A stretch of 64,000 nt of DNA from Podochytrium sp. JEL0797 (GCA_027596195.1 JADGJG010000023.1:18539-82538), one strand, 5' to 3'. Positions 1 to 10,484 are shown, counted from the stretch's first letter. Program-made: numbers and translations. The notes: generated by a model from the sequence alone, not told the origin.

Positions 1-1168
1 CCATTGAAAACAAGTTTGTGAATGGGCTTCATGTGAGGATGGTGTCAGACTTTTTCACGTCGCGGCTCGGGTTGATGACGCAAGATTACTACGGGGAGGC
101 CAACGATCTCATGCTCAACGCTGCCAAAGGGTTGGTCGTGGTCAAAAACGGGGATGAGTTTGGGACTTCCAAGACGTCTGGGGTTGACTTTGTGGGACCC
201 GATTTGATTATTATCCTCTCGCGCACGCGGAATCGGTTGATTATGAATGAGGACAAGTTGGCGGAGCATTTAGAGAAGACGTTTAAGCATCAGGTGTTGT
301 TGGTGAGGAATGAGGATCATACGCTTGAGGAGCAGATTATTCTGATGCGGAGAGCGAAAGTGCTTGTGGCTATGCATGGGAGTATTATGATTATGGGAAT
401 GTTTTGCAGGAAGGGGACGGTTATGTTGGAGTTGTATCCGTATGCTGTGCCTTCGGATAATTATACGCCGTACCGGACGATGGCGCAACTGAGTGGAATG
501 AATTTGGTGTATCGCGCGTGGGAGGTTTGTGTATTTGTATTTTTTGTGCGTTGTTTGGTATCAATTCTCATCCTGATTTTTGATTTGATTTTTGGCAGAA
601 CAAACATCCCGAAAATTCCGTTTCACACCCCGACTGGCCCGAAGCTCTCGGCGGAATCGCGCACCTCTCCCCCGAAGAGCAAAAAACGATCCAAGACACG
701 ACCACCGTCCCCTCCCACAAATGCTGCGTCGATCCCTACTGGCTCTTCCGCATCTACCAAGACACCACCGTTGACATTCAAGAAATCTCGACCCTCCTCA
801 AGGACGCGTTGCAAGAATCGGCGCGGCTCATGCAAACTTTGGCGAATACGAATCCGATGGAGGCGATTGATATCCTCCCGCCTGCGATTACGGGGCCCAT
901 GTTCAATTGTCTTGGGGAAGGAAGGCCGAAGGACGCGTTGTGGATTCGATGGGCGGAGCCGTGGAATGGGGCCAAGCCGGATTATTATATCGTGCGATCG
1001 AGGATTGATGGGGATGAGTCGGAGGATCCGTTCGTATTGTATCAGGCCAATTCGACGGAATTGTTTGTGAAGGGGTTTAAGCCGGGGACGGGGGTGATTT
1101 TTAGTGTTAAGAGTGTGGTGGGGGGGCAGGAGACGAGTTATGGAGATGAGGCGATTTGCACAATCTAG
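1..1168 (+). CDS. POMGNT2-like: POMGNT2-like GT61 glycosyltransferase, C-terminal part (5' truncated by window)
   Basis: Exons about 3..524 and 599..1168; the frame is open to the left edge, so the true start lies outside the window. The intron 525..598 has GT donor and TTTGGCAG acceptor. The protein ends with a GT61-type catalytic C-terminus (AMHGS near residue 120 of the visible part, then LELYPYAVPSDNYTPYRT), followed by the block NKHPENSVSHPDWP...GGIAHL, CC..P.WLFRIYQDT..DI, and finally a fibronectin-III-like tail (ALWIRWAEPWNGAKPDYYIV). This order (GT61 then FN3) is the architecture of POMGNT2, an ER O-mannosyl glycan beta-1,4-GlcNAc transferase. EOGT is the other related GT61 family but lacks the FN3 tail. 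The family HG motif reads MHGS rather than HGAG. A decayed copy of exon 2 lies just downstream. Family assignment is strong; the exact acceptor substrate in a fungus is inference. Confidence 0.82.
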
Positions 1169-1206
1169 TTTTTGATTAACTTTTGGGAGTAAAAATCCAT
1201 ATCCGC

Positions 1207-1712
1207 TTTCCCTGATCAATCCGTCGGTAGCTGTGTGTTCTATGGCGGAATGCTGTCGTCTAGAATACATTGAATTACTCTCTCTTTAAAGTAAGCCGTT
1301 TGTGCTTCCTTCCAAACAATTACACTCCAAACCCAAATCTCGACGCCTTCCTCACGGACACCTCACGGACGCGTTTGCAAGAATCCGCGCGGCTCATGCA
1401 AACCTTGGATACCACGAAACCCGCTCGAGTCGATTGATATTCTCCCGCCTGCTATTACTGGACCCATGTTCAATTGTATTGGGGAAGGAAGGCCGAAGGA
1501 CGCGTTTGTGGATTCGATGGGGGGAGCTGTGGAATGGGCGAAACCGGATTACTATATCGTGCGGTCGAGGATTGATGGGGATGAGTCGGAAGATCCTGCT
1601 TGTATTGTATCAGGCCAATTCGACTGAGTTGTGTGTGAAGGGGTTTAAACCGGACACTGGGGGTGATTTTTGGTAGGTAAGTTATAAAAGGCGATTTGCG
1701 CAATCTAGTTAG
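1207..1712 (+). pseudogene. Chimeric relic: WSC-exon fragment joined to POMGNT2 3' fragment
   Basis: Two decayed pieces are fused. Bases about 1207-1303 align with 2074-2186, the WSC-like exon of the downstream gene (shared TTCCCTGATCAATC, TGCTGTCGTCT, AAGCCGTTTGTGCTT). Bases about 1341-1712 align with about 781-1172 of the POMGNT2-like gene, through its stop and the CACAATCTAGTT-like stretch after it, at roughly 90 percent identity by eye. Small indels shift the frame several times: fragments of the FN3 segment appear in at least two frames, so no intact product is possible. A short local duplication (CTCACGGAC twice) sits near the join. The relic contains parts of both neighbours, which points to local duplication and recombination rather than import. 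Confidence 0.8.
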
Positions 1713-1819
1713 TTTTTCTATCTTATCAATGTTTAAAACCTTTGGTCAATAAGGGATTGCCTTCCGATTGATTGCCAGAAAAAAATTTCTTTTCGTCCCC
1801 ACCAGACTTCTCGAAAAGA

Positions 1820-4800
1820 ATGACCTTGCGTCATTTGCTGCTTCCGGCCCTCTTTGCGCTATTCGCTCCAGCCCGAGCCGCGGCTCAGGCCAATCAAACT
1901 GAAATCAGTGTCGACACGCAGACCCAGTTGGGGTATCTCGGTACGGGCGTGATCCCATCTGACCCAGTCTTTTCATGAGTGGCGGGGATGTTGACGCGTT
2001 TTTTTCTCTGTATTTCAGGCTGCTTCGAAGGAGCTGTTGCGAACCCTGTCTTTAGCGAACAATCCATCGGATTCCCTGATCAATCTGTGCGTAGCTGTGT
2101 GTCCACGTGCAAGAGCATTTCCATGGAGTATGCTGTCGTCTATAATATATCGAATACTCCTATTCACAATCAAGCCGTTTGTGCTTGTGATTCTGGGTGT
2201 GCAATGTTTACGGACGTTTTGAATCCCGTCGCGGTGGAGAGTTGAGTTTAAACATCCTCTCTCTCTCTCTCTCATTGATGTTTTTGGACTGAAATGATAT
2301 CGAATTATTTGTTATTTAGATGCAAAGTGTGACGAATATTCTCGAACAGTGTATTATTCCGTTTACGCGACTGGAAGCCAGGCTGGATCTTGCGCTGCAA
2401 ATATAAGACGGGATCGAGGTGAAGGTGGAGGATCCGGAATGTGGGGAGGTGATGACGGTGGAGGATCCGGAATTTGGGGTGGTAATCAAGCTGGAGGATC
2501 AAGAATGAGTGGGGGTGATGAAGGCGGAGGATCCGGAATGTGGGGGGGTAATCAAGATGGAGGATCCGAAATGTACGGGGGTAATGAAGGCGGAGGATCC
2601 GGAATGAGGGTGCTTGCTCAAGCCCCCGTCTCTATTCCCGCTGATTGCTCAAAACTTTCTACAATTTATCCGTCCCTGTGGAGTCAAACGTCCAATTGCT
2701 GCACTGCGCCTTCACTTGTTGCGAACGCTCAAGTAGTCTGTTCTGGCGGATATGTGATCACATTGTTTGTGCCCCTTTTTTTTGTTTCTTCTCCTCTTTT
2801 TGTTCTTTGCTTATATCGATGGAAAAATCCAGGTCCATTTTTCAACAGTCTCCTCCTTTTGGGGTCACTACAGCGACTATTCCTTCGACGCTTCCCGATT
2901 TATCAGCCCTCGCGCATCTTCAAAACATGTTCGTTGCTTCAAACTTTTTTTCTGTCAGTTTATGAGTTTTCATATCCGCTAGCACAATGCATTACAACCG
3001 CATCACTGGACCGATTCCTACTTCATGGTGCGCATTGACATCGTTGATCAACTTGTAAGCTTTTTCTTACAAATCATGGCGGAAGCAAAAAGGAAAAAGG
3101 CTGATTTCCTTTTTCTATTCTTTGTTTCACAGGGACGTGAGCTTGAACAATTTGACTGGCACGATTCCAACTTGCTTAACTCAATTGACTCAGCTTACAT
3201 CTTTGTAAGTGGTTCCTTCCCATACGCTGAGTTTTTGTTGCACAGAAAGTTGATTCTAAACAAATTAATCTAGGCAAGTTGGATACAATATTGGCATCAC
3301 GGGAACACTTCCAGCAGCTCTCTGCACGCTCCCACTCACATACTGGTTTGCTATCCAGCGGGTTTTGTTTTGTTTAGGTTTATGGAATACTCATAGTTCT
3401 TCTCTAATTAGGAACGGAGCGGGGACAAGTATGGGACTCAATCCTGCGCCACCGTATGGAGCATTGATTTATGATGGAACGATTACGTCAACGCCAATGA
3501 ATCGAAACTCGTCCATGTGTTTGGTGGGGGTGGCGGCTCGAATCGCAACAAAGACGTCCTCTACTACCACATCCACAACGCTGTCAACCACAACTTCCAA
3601 ATTAACAAGCACGAGTACCACTTCTTCAACATCCACATCAACTGGAACTTCCACGTCGACAACGAGCAGTTCTACGTTGACGAGCGCGTCCACTTCATCA
3701 TCCACAACACTTGTTCGACCGGATCTCCTCCGGCAGGGTATGGTTATTATTCCTTCAACCACGACTACCTCGACTTCTGCAACAACGAGTACTTCCACGT
3801 CGTCCACGTCGAGCTCAACGAGCAGTTCTACATCAACGACTTCATCGTCAACAACGGTAACCAGTACTTCATCTACGAGCACTTCCAGTACGACTTCGAC
3901 GAGTACATCAACTTCGTCGTCCACAACTGCCACCAGCACTTCATCGACGAGCTCGACAACAAGCTCGTCCACGTCTAGCTCAACGAGTAGTTCTACATCG
4001 ACGACTTCTTCGTCTACAACAGCAACCAGCACTTCATCTACGAGCACTTCCAGAACCTCGACAACTTCGTCGTCCACAACTGCCACCAGCACTTCATCGA
4101 CTAGTTCAACAACAAGCTCATCAACGTCTAGCTCAACGAGTAGTTCTACATCGACGACTTCCTCGTCAACAACGGCGACCAGCACTTCATCGACTAGCTC
4201 AACAACAAGCTCATCCACTTCGACTTGCTCTACATCAACGACTTCATCGTCAACAACGGCGACCAGCACTTCATCTACCACATCAACTTTGTCGACCACC
4301 ACGGCCACCAGCACTTCATCGACTAGCTCAACAACAAGCTCCTCCACGTCTAGCTCAACGAGCAGCTCTACATCGACTACTTCGTCTTCTACAACAGGTA
4401 CTAGCACTTCATCCACAAGCACTTCCAGTACGACCTCGACCAGTACATCGACTTTGTCAACCACAACGGGCACCAGCACCTCTTCAACAAGCTCGACAAC
4501 AAGCTCATCCATGTCTAGCTCAACGAGCAGTTCTACATCGACTACTTCGTCGTCTACATCAGCTACTAGTACTTCATCCACAAGTACTTCTAGCACCACA
4601 TCAACGAGCACGTCCACTTTGTCAACCACAACGGCCACTAGCACTTCATCTACCAGCTCGACAACAAGCTCGTCCACAAGCTCATCCACGTCTAGCTCAA
4701 CGAGCAGCTCTACATCGACTACTTCGTCTTCTACAACGGCAACCAGCACTTCATCCACTGGCACCTCGACTTCTGCAACAACGAGTACTTCAACGGCGAC

Positions 4801-7800
4801 CACATCTTCAACGACGGCAGAATCCACCACCACATCAACTTCGTCGTCCATAACGGCCACCAGCACCTCTTCAACGAGCTCAACAACAAGCATGTCTACC
4901 TCCACAAGCAGCTCTACATCTATAACTGCCTTGTCAACAACGACAACCAGCACTTCATCGACTAGCACCTCGACGGCGACCACATCTTCAACGACGACGG
5001 AATCCACCACTACATCAACTTCGTCATCCATAACAGCCACCAGCACCTCTTCAACAAGCTCAACGAGCTCGTCCACATCTACCTCAAGTAGCAGCTCTTC
5101 ATCGACTACATCATCCACAACAGCGCTTGTTCGACCGGCTCTACAACAAGCTATGGTGATCATCTCTTCAACCACGAGCACTTCCACTTCTGACACGACG
5201 AGCTCTTCCACGTCGACCTCCTCTTCAGCCACAACGGAATCCACCACATCAACCTCGTCGTCTTCAACAGAATCCAACACCGCATCAACTTCGTCGTCCA
5301 CAATGGCCACCAGCGCGTCCACGTTTACCTCAACGAGCAGCTCGACATCCCCAACGACAACAAACCACCTTTCCCCACAACTTGTTAACGTATTGATACC
5401 AGAATTTGCTGCGATCATAGCTATGCATTCTACAACTCGATCAACTCAAACTGGAATTATGGCGTCGTTTGCATCTTTCTTGGGATTTACGCGATCGACT
5501 GAGTCAACTACATCCAGTTCATCAGTTCCGACATTTTCAGCCATTCAAGCAGGTCAGCTGCATAAATTCCAGCCCAAAATATGTATATGAAGCTTAATTT
5601 TAACTCTCCATAGTAATACCAGTGACATTGAGTTCGGCTTCGGTGAATACAGTGCCAACTCAATCCCCAGCTGTCCAAACTAACGTTCTCAAGTCCGCTA
5701 TGGTGGCCCCAGCTTTCACACAAATCAGCTCAACTTCCACTGGTAGCGTTTCATTCAAAAATGCTAGCGCAGGTCCAACGCCACCAGCGCAAACATCATC
5801 TCCTTCTAACCAACCCCTCAATGTCGTTCAACATGCAGTTTCGAGCGTCACTGTTGGGGGCCAAAATTCAATTGGTGGAACCAGTGAATCGCCTCCGGCA
5901 GCTCACCCACACAGTTCGACATCTAGTTTTGGAGCGAAGATTTCTGGGGTAGCTTTCAAATCAGCCAGCTCAAGTCAAATACAATCTTCTTCCACGACAT
6001 TCCAATCTGCGGTTTCCCATGCCGGTTTTCTGAACGCTGCCGTTTCTCCACCTTCTGCTGGAGGAATCAGCCTCTCATCCGTGACAGTGAATTCCGCTGG
6101 CTCCCCTGTCAATGCAGGAGCGAGCACTGGTCGTGTATCTGTCAAATCTAGTAGCGCAAGTCTGGCTTCCACAGTCAAAGCACCATCTGCGTCTGTTCAA
6201 CCGCTCAACGTCGTCCAAGCTGCTGTTTCTATCGCCACTGTGGCGGGGCATTCCTCCATTGGTGGAACGATTGTCTCATCTGCGGCGACTAAGCCAAGTA
6301 GCTCGCCATTGGGTGCTGGTGCGAACATTGCTGGAATAGTTTCCAAATCAACGACCTCGAGTCAAATACCAACGTCTACAGCTGCTTCCACGGCATTCCA
6401 ATCTGTGGCCGCCCATGCCAATGTTCTGAAGGCCGTGGTGTTGAGTGGATCGGTTCCTACACCGACTTCGACTGGTACAATTTTTCTTTTCCTCCTTTTT
6501 ATTGATTTAAAATTGAAGGTATCTCTTCTATCTGTATTAGCATTGAAAGTGACCGCCACCACAATTAACGCGGCTCTGGGTGCTGCATCTTCTCCAGTAT
6601 CTGTCAATCTACCTTATTGTATCTTGAGCAGCCAAATCACGCAGAACTGCACGTGTGGTACCATGATTTGCATGCCCGGAATGTTCTGCGGAAACTCTGT
6701 TTGCTCGAGTTCATCCGTATATTCGGCGAATGGTTTGAAGATACTTTTTGTTGGTTGCAAGCTTAATTGTTTTTTGTAGGTTTGACGAAATCTGTGTGGA
6801 CGTCACTGCGATCGAGCCCCAACATTCTTCAAATCGCTTCCATCGCGAATCAGAACGGAATACTCGAATCCTTCCTTATTGATGCAAATAATGTGCTTTG
6901 GCATGCTGTCCAAACCGGCAACACATTTTTCAGGTACAGGTTGGATCAGGTACCAGCCCAAGCTGTTGCGGTGGGCATGAATTTAGATGGTCGCTTGGAA
7001 GTGTTTGTCATTGGAATCAACGACAACTTGCTTTACCATGCATTCCAGAGTTCTCCGGGGTCTTCTTATGGATCCTTCAGTAATTTGGGCGGAAGCGATG
7101 CGCAAACTGTGAATGTTGTCAATAACGCAGATGGGCGACTTGAAGTGATTGTCAGCGATTCATATGGTGATTTGAGCGTCACTTTTCAAACGAGTGTGAA
7201 TGGGGGAGTTGGGAATAGCCAGTGGAGTGGTTGGACAGCAATTGCGCCCAATATGATCCATGGATTCTCGTCTCAGATCCAATTGGAGTCTATTTCCTCT
7301 ATTGTGTATCAGGGCGGGCGCTATTTCGTGTTTGGCCTCGGCGTGAATGAGGCTCTCGTAAAGCAAGTCATCTACTTTGGCCAATCCGCACCCAATACGG
7401 TGACGGTAGGGCAGATGGCTGAACTGCCGGTCATGAAACATGGATTCAGTTACATATCAGTTGCAACAACCTCTAGCCGTACACTGATTGTGTTTGCCGT
7501 TGATTTGATCGGAACTGTGTGGTTTTCTCAAGAACAAACTATTGGGAAATTGGATTGGTCCAGTTGGGAGCCAACTGGTCTTACGAAAGTCAGTTACATT
7601 ACTGTAGGCTTTGGTGATTCTGGATTTGCAAGCTTGATTGGGATTTCCAGCATTGACAACAGTGTGTTCTATAGTCTGATTCAACCAAATTCGACTGGTG
7701 GTGTTATCACTACCACGGTTAAAATTGGAGGAGGATATCCTATCGCCTCCATTACCGCTTCCCGAGCAAGTGATGGCACACTAGTGTTATTCGGACTGTC

Positions 7801-9711
7801 CACGTCTGATGGAAGCGTAAGCTTCTACTCTATTGGGTCACAGCTTGCAGCGTGCACCACCAATCCCATCTCTGTTTCAAGCGGATGTAATTGTTCAGGA
7901 AGCAGTTGTCCATTTGGATCTTCTTGCTCCGGAAGTGGATGTCTTCCCGCACCCAAGATTGCAGCAATGAATGCAGCAGTGAAGAACGTTTCCACCAGTT
8001 CCAATGTTGCTGCTAATCCTATTGCGGCAATTGTGCAGAGTATTTCAGTTAAATCGGCAGCAATGATTACTTCGGCGAAGGCATTGGTGACATCCATCAT
8101 TCCTCCTCCGGTGATACCTGTCGGAAAGTCGGCTTCTTCTGCTGTGGTTTCTGCGTCCAAAACAACAAGTGCAGTTTTGAATCCACCAGTGGCGCAGGTC
8201 AATATTGCAATTCCTCCACCTCTGGCGTCGAGTCTGAAGTTGGCTTCTTCTGCCGTGGTTTCTGTTGCCAAAGCAACGAGCTCGTCCTTGAATCCACAAG
8301 TGCTGCAGGTCAATAATGCAATTCCTGCACCTCCGACGCCGACTAGTCTAACGTCGGCTTCTTCTGCTATGGTTTCTGTTGCCAAAGCAACGAGCTCGTC
8401 CTTGAATCCACCAGTCATGCAAGCCAATGTTGTCATTCCACCTGTCACAGCAACTAGCTCACAGCTATCTGTTTCCGCGAAGGCACCTGCTGTTGCGGGA
8501 AAAGTTGTTGCTCCCGCCGCGAGTTCCGTCACGACCACCACATCAACCAAGACCAGTGGGACGTCGTCCACTAGTACCACCACATCAACCAAGACGAGTG
8601 CCACTTCCACCACATCCACTAAGACAACTGGGACTTCGTCAACGAGTACCACCACCTCAACCAAGACGAGTGTCACTTCCTCGACTAGTACCACCACATC
8701 TTCATCTGCCGCGGTTTCTGCTGCCAAGGCAACGAGTTCATCGTTGAATCAACCAGTGATGCACGCCAATGTTGTCATTCCATCTGTTGCAGCAACTAGC
8801 GCACAGCTATCTGTTTCCGCGAAGGCACCTGCTGTTGCGGGAAAAGTTGTTGCTCCCGCCGCGAGTTCCTTCACGACCACCACATCAACCAAGACCAGTG
8901 GGACGTCGTCCACTAGTACCATCACATCAACCAAGACGAGTGCCACTTCCACCACATCCACCAAGACAACTGGGACTTCGTCAACTAGTACCACAACGTT
9001 AACATACAGCACGAACACGAGTACAACGACAACCAAGCCAAAGGCAGCCGCAGCCCACGTATTGTTTAATCTAGTGGAAACCTCTACAACTAGCACCAGT
9101 ACCACGACATCCAAAACGACGAGCACGACGAGTACAACATCGAGTACAAGTACATCTACGTCCACGTCTAAAACCACGAGTACATCGAGTACGTCGAGTA
9201 CCACGTCCACATCCAAAACCACGAGTACGTCGAGTACAAGTACGTCTACGTCCACTTCCAAAACCACGACTACGTCGAGTACGTCGAGTACCACGTCCAC
9301 CTCGAGCACAACAAAGACTTCCAGCACAAGCACTTCAACGCTCACAACAAAGACATCAACAACGTCCACCAGTATGACCACGACCACCACAACCACCACA
9401 CCGGTCGCTGTACAAGCCGGAGTTTGTCGTGCTCCTTGGTCCGCTGCCAAAAACTACCTGGCATTATTCACGGGAGTTAGTTATGGAGGATATAACTGGC
9501 AAAACACGCAACCAATCAACGCCTCACCGCAGCCGCCAAGTCTAGGGGGTAGCAGTGGAGGAAGATGTAAATATATTTGTTTGTAACTTGACTTCACTTT
9601 CTGACCTCTTATTTTTTGATAGGGGTGCGATTGAATAGTTGTGTGCCTGCGCAAGGTGGACCTGCGGCAGCAGCAGCAGCAGCGTTTGCAGCGGGTGGAT
9701 TCGGTCGATGA
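1820..9711 (+). CDS. Secreted multidomain mosaic (WSC-like, LRR, mucin-like, PLL-type beta-propeller, chitin-binding-like)
   Basis: Twelve exons join in frame: 1820..1940, 2019..2240, 2320..2764, 2833..2928, 2983..3054, 3133..3204, 3274..3345, 3412..5552, 5614..6474, 6541..6732, 6780..9566, 9623..9711; about 2389 residues. ATG 1820 was chosen because it begins a typical signal peptide (LLLPALFALFAPARAAAQA). Domains in order: WSC-like Cys module (about 38-125), Gly-rich 11-residue repeats (about 145-205), LRR cap plus plant-type LRRs (about 220-395; NRITGPIP, NNLTGTIP), Ser/Thr tract (412-1016), Ser/Ala linkers, a six-Cys module (about 1395-1425), a DUF346/PLL-like beta-propeller (about 1432-1785; DGRLEVFVIG blades), a second six-Cys module, a second Ser/Thr tract (about 2015-2308), and a CBM5/12-like C-terminus starting CRAPWSAAKNYLALFTGVSY and closing with W...C. 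No membrane anchor is seen. Role inferred: extracellular glycan/chitin-binding adhesin. One gene is favoured because phases agree at all 11 junctions, but splitting is possible. Confidence 0.7.
2424..2608 (+). repeat. 33-bp coding minisatellite (GGSGMWGG-type)
   Basis: About five and a half tandem 33-bp units, each carrying GGAGGATCCGGAAT, encode an 11-residue Gly-rich unit of the GGSGMWGGDDG type. Units differ mainly at the Trp position and at the DDG/NQA/NEG ending. The array sits in frame between the WSC-like and LRR parts of the secreted mosaic, so changes in copy number would keep the frame. Confidence 0.85.
3548..5360 (+). repeat. Low-complexity Ser/Thr-coding tract 1
   Basis: About 1.8 kb of ACN/TCN/AGC codons encode roughly 600 residues of almost only Ser and Thr, made of imperfect nested repeats (units of TSSTTSSSTSSS type). 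The composition is that of a heavily O-mannosylated stalk. Two short blocks (near 3714-3760 and 5128-5165) break the tract with LVRP...QGMVII/QAMVII, suggesting duplication of a larger unit. The repeat composition leaves other frames open for long stretches, including an antisense one. Confidence 0.85.
6610..6712 (+). other. Six-cysteine module upstream of the beta-propeller
   Basis: Coding sub-feature of the mosaic gene. Six cysteines are spaced C-x9-C-x-C-x4-C-x5-C-x4-C. The module ends about 60 bp before the intron preceding the propeller exon. The same spacing returns at 7850-7945 on the other side of the propeller, so the two modules bracket it. Confidence 0.75.
6782..7845 (+). other. 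PLL/DUF346-type beta-propeller domain
   Basis: Coding sub-feature of the mosaic gene, about 355 residues. Repeating blades of about 45-50 residues show the pattern DGRLEVFVIG-N-DNLLYHAFQ...FSNLGG, DGRLEVIVSDSYGDLSVTFQT...W, and later blades with FVFGLGVNEAL, LIVFAVDLIGTVWF, VLFGLSTSDGSVSFYS. This is the signature of the DUF346 repeat found in the Photorhabdus PLL/PHL fucose-binding seven-bladed lectins. Sugar specificity cannot be read from the sequence. Confidence 0.7.
7850..7945 (+). other. Six-cysteine module downstream of the beta-propeller
   Basis: Coding sub-feature. Cysteines are spaced C-x10-C-x-C-x4-C-x5-C-x4-C, nearly identical to the module at 6610-6712 although the intervening residues differ (here Gly/Ser rich). 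The likely origin is duplication of one small disulfide module either side of the propeller. Confidence 0.72.
8401..8992 (+). repeat. Direct repeat of about 250 bp (two copies, offset 342 bp) in the mosaic gene
   Basis: Copy 1 is about 8401-8650 and copy 2 about 8743-8992. Both run from TTGAATC-ACCAGT through the Ala/Val-rich segment LSVSAKAPAVAGKVVAPAAS into a Thr-rich part, with few differences. The 342-bp offset is 114 codons, so the frame is kept. Upstream (8107-8400) there are shorter related repeats encoding ASSAVVSVAKATSSSLNPPV-type units, showing stepwise growth by duplication. Confidence 0.8.
9083..9400 (+). repeat. Low-complexity Ser/Thr-coding tract 2
   Basis: Thr/Ser/Lys-rich tract (STSTSTSKTTSTSSTSS type) between the Ala-rich repeats and the C-terminal chitin-binding-like module of the mosaic gene. 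Lys is more frequent than in tract 1. It probably forms a second glycosylated spacer. Confidence 0.8.
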
Positions 9712-9755
9712 GGCTGATGTTCATTTATTTTTTCTCCTTCAGAAGTTGATCTTTA

Positions 9756-10430
9756 TTACAATCTTCTCTTTCTCTTTGGACGACAACCAGCATGTCTGAT
9801 GGGAGTCACGTCTGAGACTCTCCGGATGTTCCAGCCCATGGCACGCACTGCGCGGAAGGCCATCTCGCGTGCCGCGCCGTATCCGTTGAGACGCAGCTCG
9901 ACGCCCGCCTCGGCATCAACGAGCAGATCCAGGCCCTTCTTGACGGCCTTCTCGTTCAGCTGCAGCACGGCCTGGTAGCCAATGTCTGAGGAACCACGGT
10001 GCGACTTCTTCATGCCGACGGTTCCCGCAGAGGCCCAGACGATGGCGTTGCCCTGGTAGTCGGTCAGGGTAGCGATGGTGTTGTTGCGCGAGGTCTTGAC
10101 GTGCACAATGTGGGCTCGCGGCTGGTAGATGGACGCGAGGGGAAACGCGGCGCGGAAGTCGCCCGGCTGCGCGGCGGCGGAAGCGGTTGCCGGGGATGCC
10201 TTGGCGCGCGGGCCGGCCATCGTGTTGATCACATCCATCAGGAGGCGGCGGGCCGCGGGAGGGGGGGTTGCTGCTGCGGCTGCCGCAGGTGCAGTGGTGG
10301 GGGAGGTCGGGACTGCGGTCGCAGTAGCGGTGGCAGCACCACTGGAACCCGTCGGCCGTGTAAATGCCGCGAACCGATTCGCCTCAGAGGAATACAGGCG
10401 CCGTTGAAGGCCACACAGCGATCGCAACAT
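9756..10430 (-). CDS. MRPS11: Mitochondrial small-subunit ribosomal protein uS11
   Basis: Single exon, 224 residues. The first about 95 residues are Ala/Arg/Pro/Thr rich with an N-terminal MLRSLCGLQRRLYSS segment typical of a mitochondrial presequence. The rest is a complete uS11 domain: IVHVKTSRNNTIATLTDYQG, WASAGTVGMKKSHRGSSDIG, then GYGAAREMAFRAVRAMGW and the C-terminal basic signature RRVSDVTPIRHAGCRPKRKRRL. uS11 lines the platform of the small ribosomal subunit near the mRNA exit. ATG 10430 is preferred over an upstream in-frame extension because the presequence starts there. The stop of the calmodulin-like gene lies 54 bp upstream on the same strand, and the mosaic gene ends 44 bp away tail to tail. 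Confidence 0.93.
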   Translation of the reverse strand: MLRSLCGLQRRLYSSEANRFAAFTRPTGSSGAATATATAVPTSPTTAPAAAAAATPPPAARRLLMDVINTMAGPRAKASPATASAAAQPGDFRAAFPLASIYQPRAHIVHVKTSRNNTIATLTDYQGNAIVWASAGTVGMKKSHRGSSDIGYQAVLQLNEKAVKKGLDLLVDAEAGVELRLNGYGAAREMAFRAVRAMGWNIRRVSDVTPIRHAGCRPKRKRRL

Positions 10431-10484
10431 TTTGCTTTTTTTTTTATTCTGTGTTGGTGAAGAAAAAAGTAATCCGCTCACTGC

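Noticed and set aside
18..1070. Single long frame read as a complete gene starting at GTG 18
   Set aside because: The frame continues to the left edge and the part after 525 reads through an intron; the homologous continuation is in exon 2 (599-1168).
3469..5418. 649-codon antisense open frame opposite the Ser/Thr tract (Glu/Val/Asp rich)
   Set aside because: It is the mirror of ACN/TCN/AGC repeat codons, which cannot give stop codons on the other strand; no start context, motif or splice logic supports it.
8749..9450. Antisense Val/Leu/Asp-rich frame
   Set aside because: Shadow of the second Ser/Thr tract, same reason as the first.
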